Shown: positions 37,685 through 46,100 of the stretch, one piece after another | How positions within the stretch are numbered: position 1 is the first letter of the stretch | Layout: each line of letters opens with the position of its first letter | Origin: Flavobacteriaceae bacterium UBA3339 | GTDB lineage: Bacteria > Bacteroidota > Bacteroidia > Flavobacteriales > Flavobacteriaceae | Reading direction: 5' to 3' | Assembly (NCBI GenBank): GCA_002360925.1 | Contig: DERN01000004.1 | Coordinates: 8,231-72,230 of the forward strand | Length of the DNA: 64,000 nucleotides | Notes under the pieces: model-generated | Databases searched by the model: none | Told to the model about the DNA's origin: nothing | Seen by the model: only the letters and a program-made list of their open reading frames with translations | Program-made: the position numbers and the translations under genes

Positions 37685-38332
37685 ATGATGTATTATAACA
37701 CTGTCAATGATCTTTTAAAAAACACATTGATTACACTAATGGAGTCCTCTGTGTTTGAGTCTTTTCGTTTGGTGGGTGGTACAGCATTAAGTCTTCAATT
37801 AGGACATCGTTTGTCTGTAGATATAGATTTGTTTAGTGATGCCACATATGGTTCTATTGATTTTAAAGCTATTGATGAATTCATAGAGAAAACATTTCCC
37901 TACCACTATCATTTTTCAAATTTAGATCCGGCAATGGGTAAATCTTACAGTGTGGGCACAGATAAGGACAATGTAGTAAAATTAGATGTGTTTTATACGG
38001 ATGCTTTTATACAATCTCCTTTGATTGAGGCTGCAATCAGAATGGCTACGACCGAAGAAATCATTGCTATGAAAATTGATGTAGTACAACGTATAGGTCG
38101 AAAAAAAGATTTTTGGGATTTGCATGAATTACTACAGAAATACAACCTTCCTACCATGCTTTCTCTCCATCAACAACGCTATCCTTATACACACGATGAA
38201 GAACTCATATTGAACAACCTCTCCAATTTTGAATTTGCCGATGATGATTTTGACCCAATCTGTTTAAGAGGAAAATATTGGGAGTTTATCAAGGAGGATA
38301 TTGTTGATGCAGTAAAAGCGTATAAGCCCTAA
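37685..38332 (+). CDS. Nucleotidyltransferase toxin, AbiEii/AbiGii family
   Basis: A 215-residue nucleotidyltransferase. The active-site signature is intact: RLVGGTALSLQLGHRLSVDI with the DxD pair at Asp46 and Asp48 (DIDLF). AbiEii-type toxins transfer nucleotides to tRNA or other targets and abort phage infection or stabilise the element. The partner antitoxin is directly upstream (37179). A second ATG occurs one codon in. Confidence 0.9.
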   Translation: MMYYNTVNDLLKNTLITLMESSVFESFRLVGGTALSLQLGHRLSVDIDLFSDATYGSIDFKAIDEFIEKTFPYHYHFSNLDPAMGKSYSVGTDKDNVVKLDVFYTDAFIQSPLIEAAIRMATTEEIIAMKIDVVQRIGRKKDFWDLHELLQKYNLPTMLSLHQQRYPYTHDEELILNNLSNFEFADDDFDPICLRGKYWEFIKEDIVDAVKAYKP

Positions 38333-38356
38333 GCCATATATTCCGAAAAGCATTTC

Positions 38357-38443
38357 CTAATGATTATTCCCGCAAGGATTATATAAAAATTTCATAATCA
38401 GTTCAGCATCTTCTTGAGTGATATTTATTTCAATCAGAATATT
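38357..38443 (-). pseudogene. Remnant of a small mobile-element gene
   Basis: On the minus strand, about 28 codons read ILIEINITQEDAELIMKFLY and end at a stop at 38357. The pattern matches the C-terminal half of the small protein at 28837-28998 (EQEKAELIMEFLYNL). There is no start codon in frame; an upstream stop closes it. It looks like a truncated relative left by an insertion or recombination. Confidence 0.45.
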
Positions 38444-38477
38444 GGGTATACTTTATGTTCTTTATGCTTTTTTTGTA

Positions 38478-38485
38478 TATTTTTG
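38478..38485 (+). promoter_or_regulatory. -7 box upstream of the HTH-Vsr-MTase operon
   Basis: TATTTTTG, 19 bases before the likely TTG start at 38504. Confidence 0.45.
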
Positions 38486-38503
38486 CCTAAAACACAAATA
38501 GTT

Positions 38504-38719
38504 TTGGCTTATAAAGAATTGAATAGAATTAGGATAGTTTTGGCAGAGCTAAATAAGAAAAATAAATGGCTCGCAGAAAAGCTTGGCAAGAATCAAGCAA
38601 CTATTTCTCTTTGGTGTAATAATGCAAGACAGCCATCAATAGAAACATTGTTTGATATAGCAAAGGTTCTAGATGTGAATGTAAGAAAGCTTTTAGTATC
38701 GACAAAAAATGATGACTAA
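38504..38719 (+). CDS. Small XRE-family HTH regulator
   Basis: About 71 residues from a TTG codon (MAYKELNRIRIVLAELNKKN); the frame is open upstream to 38414 but a -7 promoter box at 38478 makes the shorter form likelier. The HTH is KWLAEKLGKNQATISLWCNN, followed by the family's usual PSIETLFDIAKVLDVNVRKLL. It resembles the controller (C) proteins that time restriction-modification operons. Its stop overlaps the vsr start by one base. Confidence 0.75.
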   Translation: MAYKELNRIRIVLAELNKKNKWLAEKLGKNQATISLWCNNARQPSIETLFDIAKVLDVNVRKLLVSTKNDD

Positions 38720-39147
38720 TGGCGGATGTGCATTCAAAAGAAGTTAGGAGCTTTAATATGAGCCAAGTAAAAGGAAAGGATACGACACCTGAACTTTTAG
38801 TAAGAAGATTTCTTTTTGCCAAAGGTTTACGCTACAGATTATATGACAAAAAACTTCCGGGTAAACCGGATATAGTATTACCTAAATATAAAACAGTAAT
38901 TCTGATACATGGATGTTTTTGGCATGGACACGAAAACTGTAAATATGCAACATTACCAAAAACAAGAGAAGAGTTTTGGCTAGAAAAAATCGAAGGAAAT
39001 AAAAAAAGAGATAAGGAAAATATTGAAAAATTAAAAAATAAAGATTGGAATGTTCTTGTAGTTTACGGATGCGAACTAAAAAAGAATAACAAAGACCAAA
39101 CTTTACAAAATATTTTAAGGAACATACAAGACCAATTTCGAAATTGA
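38719..39147 (+). CDS. vsr: Very short patch repair (Vsr) endonuclease
   Basis: A 142-residue endonuclease that nicks next to T:G mismatches made by deamination of 5-methylcytosine. The Vsr residues are all present: Asp51 in PGKPDIVLP, His64 and Cys66 in IHGCFWHGHENC, the additional His69/His71 and Cys74, and a late Cys in VVYGCEL. It is coupled to the HTH gene upstream and is 9 bases from the cytosine methyltransferase, so repair of its methylation damage is the simplest role. It could also serve as the nuclease of the system. Confidence 0.94.
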   Translation: MADVHSKEVRSFNMSQVKGKDTTPELLVRRFLFAKGLRYRLYDKKLPGKPDIVLPKYKTVILIHGCFWHGHENCKYATLPKTREEFWLEKIEGNKKRDKENIEKLKNKDWNVLVVYGCELKKNNKDQTLQNILRNIQDQFRN

Positions 39148-39156
39148 TTTTGAAGT

Positions 39157-40251
39157 ATGAAAAAGAAAAACGAACATATACATCATTCCAACAAATTAAA
39201 AGCAGTGGATTTCTTCTGCTCTGGTGGCGGTATGAGCTTCGGAATGCAGGAAGCAGGGATTCAGATTATTGCCGGAATTGACTTTGATAAAAATTGTAAA
39301 ACTACCTACGAAGCAAATATAGAGGGAGCAGAATTTATACAGGCTGATGTATTCGACCTGAAAGAAAAAGAACTTGAAAAAAAATTGTCTTTAAAAAAGA
39401 ATGATGATGAGCTTGTACTTATAGGTTGTAGTCCTTGCCAGTTTTGGAGCATCATTAATACAGATAAAACAAAGTCATCTAAATCAAAAAACCTTTTGAT
39501 AGAATTCTCACGTTTTGTAAAATATTTTCGTCCCGGATATGTGGTTGTAGAAAATGTTCCAGGTGTTTTAAGAAGAAAAGAAGAAAGTGGTTTAGACGAG
39601 TTTATTGAATGGCTTAAAAATAACGGTTATGAAAATCCACACTTCAAAGTCCATAATGTAAATGATTATGGTGTTCCGCAAAACCGCAAAAGGTTTACAC
39701 TAATTGCAACTCGTATTTCTCAGCATGAAATTAAGCCTTTGGAATTAGAAGGGAAAAAAGTTGTCGTAAAAGATGTTTTAGGAATAGACAAAGGGTTTCC
39801 TAAAATAGAGCCCGGACATAAGGATAATTCGGATTTTCTTCATACCGCTCCAAATATTAGTGACATCAATAAAAGAAGATTAAAAAAAGTAGAAAAAGAC
39901 GGAGGAAACAGATTAGGCTTTGCAGACGATCCCGAGTTACAGTTAAAATGTTTTGAAGGAAAAGATGACTCTTTCAAAGACACGTTTGGACGCTTATGGT
40001 GGAATAAACCTGCTCCGACAATTACGACCAAGTTTTTCAGTATTTCTAATGGTAGATTTGTACATCCGGAAGAAGACAGAGCTTTGTCTATAAGAGAGGG
40101 AGCTACATTGCAGTCCTTTCCGTTAACCTATAAATTTAAAGGAACAAGTGTTGCAAATATCGCCAGAATGATTGGTAATGCAGTACCCCCCAAATATGCA
40201 ACAGCTATTGGTAAAGCAATAATCCAAAGTACAGAAAATGAGCGAACCTAA
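39157..40251 (+). CDS. DNA (cytosine-5-)-methyltransferase
   Basis: A 364-residue enzyme that methylates C5 of cytosine. Motif I is FFCSGGGMSFGM (19-30), motif IV holds the catalytic Cys94 in CSPCQFWS (normally PPCQ), motif VI is ENVPG at 132-136, motif VIII is VPQNRKRFTLIAT, and motif X is GNAVPP. The target-recognition region (~200-290) is unlike Dcm, so the recognised site is unknown. The GHKL ATPase gene begins 14 bases before its stop. No classical restriction endonuclease gene is adjacent. Confidence 0.95.
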   Translation: MKKKNEHIHHSNKLKAVDFFCSGGGMSFGMQEAGIQIIAGIDFDKNCKTTYEANIEGAEFIQADVFDLKEKELEKKLSLKKNDDELVLIGCSPCQFWSIINTDKTKSSKSKNLLIEFSRFVKYFRPGYVVVENVPGVLRRKEESGLDEFIEWLKNNGYENPHFKVHNVNDYGVPQNRKRFTLIATRISQHEIKPLELEGKKVVVKDVLGIDKGFPKIEPGHKDNSDFLHTAPNISDINKRRLKKVEKDGGNRLGFADDPELQLKCFEGKDDSFKDTFGRLWWNKPAPTITTKFFSISNGRFVHPEEDRALSIREGATLQSFPLTYKFKGTSVANIARMIGNAVPPKYATAIGKAIIQSTENERT

Positions 40252-41872
40252 ACTATTTATGAAATTTGAGGCAAACACCATACAGCATCTTGGTGTTAAA
40301 ATGTATTCTACAATGCCTCCAGCTTTAGCTGAATTAATTGCAAATGCGTATGATGCCTGTGCAACAGAAGTTCACATAAAATTGTATGACATAGACGAAA
40401 AAGTGGTTGTTGTTCAAGATAATGGTACCGGAATGTCTTTTGACGAAGTAAATGATTATTTTCTTAGAATAGGAAGAAACAGACGTGAAGAGAAACAAGA
40501 ATCACAATGTGGAAGAATTCCTACAGGAAAAAAGGGCTTGGGTAAATTGGCTCTTTTTGGCATCGGAGATAAAATAAATATTCAAACTTTCCAAGAATCA
40601 GAAGGAGTTAGTTTTAACCTTAATTGGAATGAAATCTTAAAAACAACAGGCAAAGATTATGAGCCTGATTTTAATTTGTTAGAAAATAAGAATTCTGAAC
40701 GAGGGACAACTATTACCTTAACTGAATTAAAAAGAAAAACCGGCTTTCCTTTACAAGATTACGCTGATAACATAGCAAAGTTATTTAATTTTCAGGATGA
40801 TTTTATTATATACATATCATTGAATGATGATGATCCAATTAAAATAGATAGCAAAACAAAATACCAAAAAATTGAGCCAGAATTTAAATGGGAGATTCAG
40901 GAAATTATAAGTATTATCGAAAAAGACTATTCAGATAAAGGAAAGATTCAAGGTACAATAATTACCACCGAAAAGCCTCTTAAAGCAAACTTGAGAGGCG
41001 TAACACTTTTTGCAAATGGACGTATGGTTAATATTCCAGAATTTTTTGGACCTTCAGAATCCAGTCACTTTTATTCTTACGCAACAGGATGGCTGAATAT
41101 TGACTTCATTGACAATTGGGAAGAAGATGTTATTTCAACAAACAGACAATCCATTGATTGGGAAAATCCCAAAACAGTTGAGTTAAGAGAATATCTAGCT
41201 TCATGTTTGTCTATTATCGAAAGACAATGGCGTGAATTTCGAAAAGACAAAAAGAAAAACGCTATTAGTGAAAAGGTAAATATTAATGTAGGACAGTGGA
41301 TTGATCGTTTACCTGATAATGTACAGGATCAAGTCGAAACGATTGTTAATCTGTTAGATGACACTCCCGAATTATCTGAAAGCACACAACAAAAAGCCAT
41401 TCAATTAATACATGGTCTTGTACCGGAATATGCAAATTTGCATTGGAGATATCTTCATCCTGAAATTAGAGGAGCGGCAGAAGAAGACTACAAGCGGAAT
41501 GATTTTTACAGAGCATTCATAGAAGCGGTTAAAAGATATATTAATACAGTTAGAGCAAAATCAAAAAGTACAAACGCAACGGATCATGGTATGATGGGAG
41601 CTGAGTTTGGATTAGGTAGAATATTACAAGTAGCAGCTAAATTTAATAAACCAGACGGCTCTAAATTTCACGCAGATACATACAAATGTATTGAAGAGGG
41701 ACAAAAATATTTATCTATGGGAATCGTCTCTGGAGCTAGAAATCCTATTTCTCACGAAGAGATAGGAGATTTACGAGATTCGAAGCTTTTTACGGAAAAG
41801 GACTGTCTAGATATGCTTAGTTTATTATCTCACTTATTTAAGAGGTTGGAAGATGCCGATCCTGCTCCCTGA
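40238..41872 (+). CDS. GHKL (MORC/MutL-like) ATPase with C-terminal Ymh/HEPN-like domain
   Basis: A 544-residue protein. The GHKL ATP site is complete: the N box ELIANAYDA (32-40; Glu32, Asn36, Asp39), the G1 box DNGTGMS (61-67), and the G2 box KKGLGKLALFGIG (98-110). Residues ~200-340 form an S5-like second domain. The C-terminal ~150 residues resemble the Ymh/TIGR02391 domain, with RNPISH (Arg501-His506), an Rx4H motif like that of HEPN ribonucleases. MORC-type ATPases beside 5mC methylases are known from restriction-type systems. Whether the HEPN-like part cuts RNA is inferred only. Confidence 0.85.
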   Translation: MSEPKLFMKFEANTIQHLGVKMYSTMPPALAELIANAYDACATEVHIKLYDIDEKVVVVQDNGTGMSFDEVNDYFLRIGRNRREEKQESQCGRIPTGKKGLGKLALFGIGDKINIQTFQESEGVSFNLNWNEILKTTGKDYEPDFNLLENKNSERGTTITLTELKRKTGFPLQDYADNIAKLFNFQDDFIIYISLNDDDPIKIDSKTKYQKIEPEFKWEIQEIISIIEKDYSDKGKIQGTIITTEKPLKANLRGVTLFANGRMVNIPEFFGPSESSHFYSYATGWLNIDFIDNWEEDVISTNRQSIDWENPKTVELREYLASCLSIIERQWREFRKDKKKNAISEKVNINVGQWIDRLPDNVQDQVETIVNLLDDTPELSESTQQKAIQLIHGLVPEYANLHWRYLHPEIRGAAEEDYKRNDFYRAFIEAVKRYINTVRAKSKSTNATDHGMMGAEFGLGRILQVAAKFNKPDGSKFHADTYKCIEEGQKYLSMGIVSGARNPISHEEIGDLRDSKLFTEKDCLDMLSLLSHLFKRLEDADPAP

Positions 41873-41880
41873 CGTTTTAA

Positions 41881-41918
41881 TTTAGATACTAGGATTTTCT
41901 GAATTTCTAGTATCTAAA
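41881..41918. repeat. Perfect 12-bp inverted repeat between the two parts of the defence locus
   Basis: TTTAGATACTAG (41881-41892) and CTAGTATCTAAA (41907-41918) with a 14-base loop. No T run follows on either strand, so it is a poor intrinsic terminator; it may be an operator or an mRNA stem. A TATTATTTG-like box lies before the next gene. Confidence 0.5.
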
Positions 41919-41984
41919 AGATTTGAAAAACCTTAATAGAAGCATATATTTTTCAATTATAATATTATTTGCAACGTCACTAAA

Positions 41985-43148
41985 ATGAATGATTTTGATG
42001 TTATTATAGATAGGTTTTATTCTTCTCACACCTATGAGAATATGGAGAATTTATGTTCTCTGGTTAAGAACTCACAATTTGACGCAAATAAAATTGCAGA
42101 ATTAACGAAGGTATTGGCTACAAGTGGAGAAACTTTAAAGTTCTCTAGTTACAATACAGCTGACATTCCGTCTACAGGAGGACCATCATCTTTATCTACG
42201 ATTATTAGTCCTTTAATTCTAAAAGAGTATTTTGCAGTTCCCAAACTAGGAATCGTAGGAAGACCTGCCGGGGGTATTGATGTTCTAGCCCAAATAGAAG
42301 GATACAATCTAAAGCTTTCTAAAAAAGGAATCTATGAGATAATTGATAAAACACAATATTGTCATTTTATCTCAAATAATCAATTTGCTCCTTTAGACAG
42401 TGAACTTTTTAAATACAGAAGTGAAAATGGTTTCAAGAATGTTTCGGGATTAGTCATTGCTAGTTTATTATCCAAAAAAGTTGCTGTTGATATCAAAAAT
42501 GTATGTTTAGATATTCGTTATTCACATTTTGGCAATTTTGGAAGTTCTTTGAAGGAAGCAAAAGAACTTTCAGATAATTTTAAACAAGTAAGTAATTTAT
42601 TGGGAATAAATAGTACGTTTTATTTTTCAGATAATGCAAAGTTGTTTCAGCCGTACATTGGACGAGGAGAATCCTTATTGGCAATTTATGAATATTTTTC
42701 GGGTAGCAATAGCAATTGGCTGAATCATCATATTGAACATGAATGTAGCGAAATGGTTCGAAATCTTACAGATAAGAAGATAGAAACATCAAAGTTTAAA
42801 AGTATAATTATAAAAAACTTTACAGAAAATATCATATTTCAGGGAGGAAATATTACATCTTTTGAAAATGTCGCAAAAAATATAAAGGACTCTCATATAT
42901 ATGAATTCTCTGCTCAAAAGTCAGGGATACTGATAATCGATATAATGAAAATGAGAGATACCATCCTCAAAATTCAAAATAAATATAGAAACAAGGGTGA
43001 TGAATTCCCTGACCCTTGCGGATTAGTTTTCTTGAAAAATCAAAATGAAAATATTGCTCAAAATGAAACGGTACTGACTTTCAGAGTCCCTGAAAATGAT
43101 TTAGAATATTTTAAAACCGAATTAAATAATTTTATTACAATAAACTAG
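41985..43148 (+). CDS. Thymidine phosphorylase-like protein (divergent)
   Basis: A 387-residue protein that by eye aligns with pyrimidine/thymidine phosphorylases. TSGETLKFSS (46-55) matches the SGxxxxWS segment, DIPSTGGPSSLSTIISPL (60-77) the KHSTGG phosphate loop, GRPAGGIDVLAQIEGY the GG-hinge, and YRSENGFKNVSGLVIASLLS with KK (144-165) the pyrimidine site. The spacing of Arg145, Ser160 and Lys164 equals that of Arg171, Ser186 and Lys190 of the E. coli enzyme, but the phosphate-binding Lys84 is replaced by Ile61. The N-terminal helical domain is short. A nucleoside-binding role is likely; phosphorolysis is uncertain. It ends 2 bases before the kinase-ATPase gene. Confidence 0.72.
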   Translation: MNDFDVIIDRFYSSHTYENMENLCSLVKNSQFDANKIAELTKVLATSGETLKFSSYNTADIPSTGGPSSLSTIISPLILKEYFAVPKLGIVGRPAGGIDVLAQIEGYNLKLSKKGIYEIIDKTQYCHFISNNQFAPLDSELFKYRSENGFKNVSGLVIASLLSKKVAVDIKNVCLDIRYSHFGNFGSSLKEAKELSDNFKQVSNLLGINSTFYFSDNAKLFQPYIGRGESLLAIYEYFSGSNSNWLNHHIEHECSEMVRNLTDKKIETSKFKSIIIKNFTENIIFQGGNITSFENVAKNIKDSHIYEFSAQKSGILIIDIMKMRDTILKIQNKYRNKGDEFPDPCGLVFLKNQNENIAQNETVLTFRVPENDLEYFKTELNNFITIN

Positions 43149-43150
43149 GA

Positions 43151-46100
43151 ATGGATAAATATTGTTGTTTTAACTGCCCTCAAAAAGACTATTCTGAAAA
43201 AGAACTGTATGACAAATGTCCTAAATGTGGGATGAATTACGGATTTCCCCTTGATTTTCTTCCTACAGAGGTAAATGGATTTAAATTAGAAAGATCCATT
43301 GCGAGAGGATTTTACGGAGCAACATATATAGCGACTTCAAAAGAAAGAATTCCCAAAAAGAGAGTATTAAAGATTATTCCGAAAGGAATTTATGAATTAT
43401 TCGGCAAGAATTTTGAAAATGAATGTAACCAACACTCACAGCTTGAAAATGAGCATATAGTTGAGATCCATGATTATTTTGATGAAGATGTTGATTTTAA
43501 CGGGACTATTATTCCTTGCCACGTTTGTATACTTGACTACGTTGATGGAAGCCCGCTAAAAAAAGAAATGGAATCAGATATTTCTATTGAAAGATTGACT
43601 CAAATAGTAATAGATTTATTAGAAATCCTTGAAGTATTAAAAAATAACGGAAAGAGCCATAATGATTTACATCCGGGAAATATTTTGGTTTCAAATCTTA
43701 GTCAAGGAACCAAAAGAGTTGACCAGATAGACAATTCAGTCAGATTAATCGTTATAGACTTAAATTCAACTTCTGACGGAACACAAAGTTCAGAGACAAG
43801 ATTGGGAGACATAAATTGGATAGGGAAAAGCATTCAAGATTTGTCTAAACGTTTTATAGAAAGAAAAGAAGAAAACCAAGAAGAACTAACTGATAAAGAA
43901 AGTAGGATTCTCTCACATTTTGAAAATTACGGTAAACTGTTAAGTCAAAAAGTAATTAGTACAAGACTTCCTAAGTTTGATGATCTTATTTATGATATAA
44001 AAAGTACCTATCGTCATGTTGTAGATCCGTGGAATGAAACCTTTACTCTCAAAAGTTTTGATTATGCATACAACGCACAGTCATTAAAACCAAATTATGT
44101 TCCTGCAATATTTGTGGATCCTGATAATAAATTTTTTAATGAATCTGTAAAGCCCGGACCCCTTATTATTTATGGAATGAGAGGTTGTGGAAAAACTATC
44201 TTATTATTAGGGCTAACTTTTTATTCTCGTATCAGCTCGTCAAATTCTGATGAATATTCGGATAGGGGCTCTGCAGGAATCATTGAAAGAATTGTAAATG
44301 ATGGATTTATAGGGCTATATATCAATGCAAATAAATTATTAGATGTTGTCGGTAAAAAGGATGAGAAGATATATAAGCCACTTGAAAGAATATATTTAAG
44401 ATTTTCCTTAGAAGCGTTGAGAACTTTAAGAACATTGAAGAAAATAGAAGACAATTCCGTTTTAGATCTTTATTATGAAATCTTGACTAGCGAAATAAAC
44501 TCAAAAGTTAGTAATCTTGATATACCTGCAATCAGTTCTGATAAAGAGTTAGAGGATATTTTAATTAAGAAAATCAATTTATTGGAGAAAAATGAAGGGA
44601 ATGAAATTTCAATTTCTACCGCTGCACCTGCAACATTTGAAGATCTCTCTACAGCTATTACAAATTGTAGCCCGATATTGTTAAATCATAAGATTTATTA
44701 TTTGTTAGACGATGTTTCTACCAGATATCTGAATCAGGAAAATATAATACAGATCATATCAACATTTATTTTCCAAAGTTCAAAATGTGCCTTTAAAATC
44801 ACTACAGAGGCACAGACTTTGAATGCTATTCTTTTTTCTCCAGGAAATCAGGAAAAAACCAGAATAGGAAGGGACTTGCAAACCTTTGATTTAGGAAATT
44901 TAGTGAATGAACAAATTAGAAATAATAAAAATTTTGTAGTTGATATCCTTGAAAAAAGAAATAAACTCATTTCTAAAGATTCTAATGGTTATCCTCATCC
45001 GGGAAATCTTTTAGGGGATATTTCACTTAAAGAAATTGCATTTAATATAACTCAGACAGGTGCAAATAAGAAAAACAAAAAGCAGTTCTATCATGGTGTC
45101 ACAATGCTCTCTAAAGTCTGTGTGGGGGACATTGGAGATATCATACACATTTATAATCTGATGTTAGAGGAATATAAGAAAAGCCCTCACACACCTTTAA
45201 AGGTAGAACTACAAAACAGAGTTTATCAAAATGTTAGTGCAAACAAATTGTTTGATTTAGATCGAAATAAGAATGACTTGAAAGATTTCGCTTTAACTTT
45301 TGCGAAAGCTTCGTATAAGCTACTCATGGAATCTAAAGACTCTGAAAGACTCAGACAGTATAATTCTATTTATGTAAAGATTACTTCTGGAGATCAAGAA
45401 TTTCAAATTGATAAATTGAGAAGTTTAGTGGACGCAGGAATTTTTATATATGATGGCAGCCCTCAAGCTCCCAGAACAACTGGAAATGATACTAATCCAT
45501 TATTACAATTCAAATTAGCTTTTAGAAAATTATTAGGTTTAACCAACTTTATAGGTATTTCCCATTCCGATAGATTTGAGTTAAGCGGTCCTGAATTGGA
45601 GACATGGCTTAGAAATCCACAAGAAGGAGAAAGTATATTATTAAAAAATAAGATTATAGAAGACGGAGATTCTGATGAAGCCTCTTATGGTTTTAATGAA
45701 GTTAATAGAAATACAGGCTCTCAAGCTGATTTAGATTTTACAGTTTCTAAGCCTGAAAATAAAGAAATTGAAAATTTCTTTATTTCGGAAAATCAGATTA
45801 TCATGAGTAAAAGCCCTTTTAAGGATAGTCTGATTAATGATTGCAAACAGTATGTTTTGGGAATAGGTTTCGAGGACAGAACTTATGAATCATTAAATAA
45901 GATTATTAACAACCCAAATATTTCCAAAATATATGCAATAAGGCATAAATTAGAAGAAGGAAGGTATAATGACATCAAACAAATTTTAGATCAATCAAAC
46001 AAAGATATTTTGATACTAGACATAGACGAAATTGAAAAGATTGACTATTCATTAAAGACCATAATTGACGTGTCTGGTTTGTCCAAATCTATGATATTCC

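Noticed and set aside
38414..38503. N-terminal extension of the small HTH protein to 38414
   Set aside because: The extra 30 residues are hydrophobic and cysteine-rich, unlike HTH proteins, start with TTG, and lie upstream of a likely promoter box.
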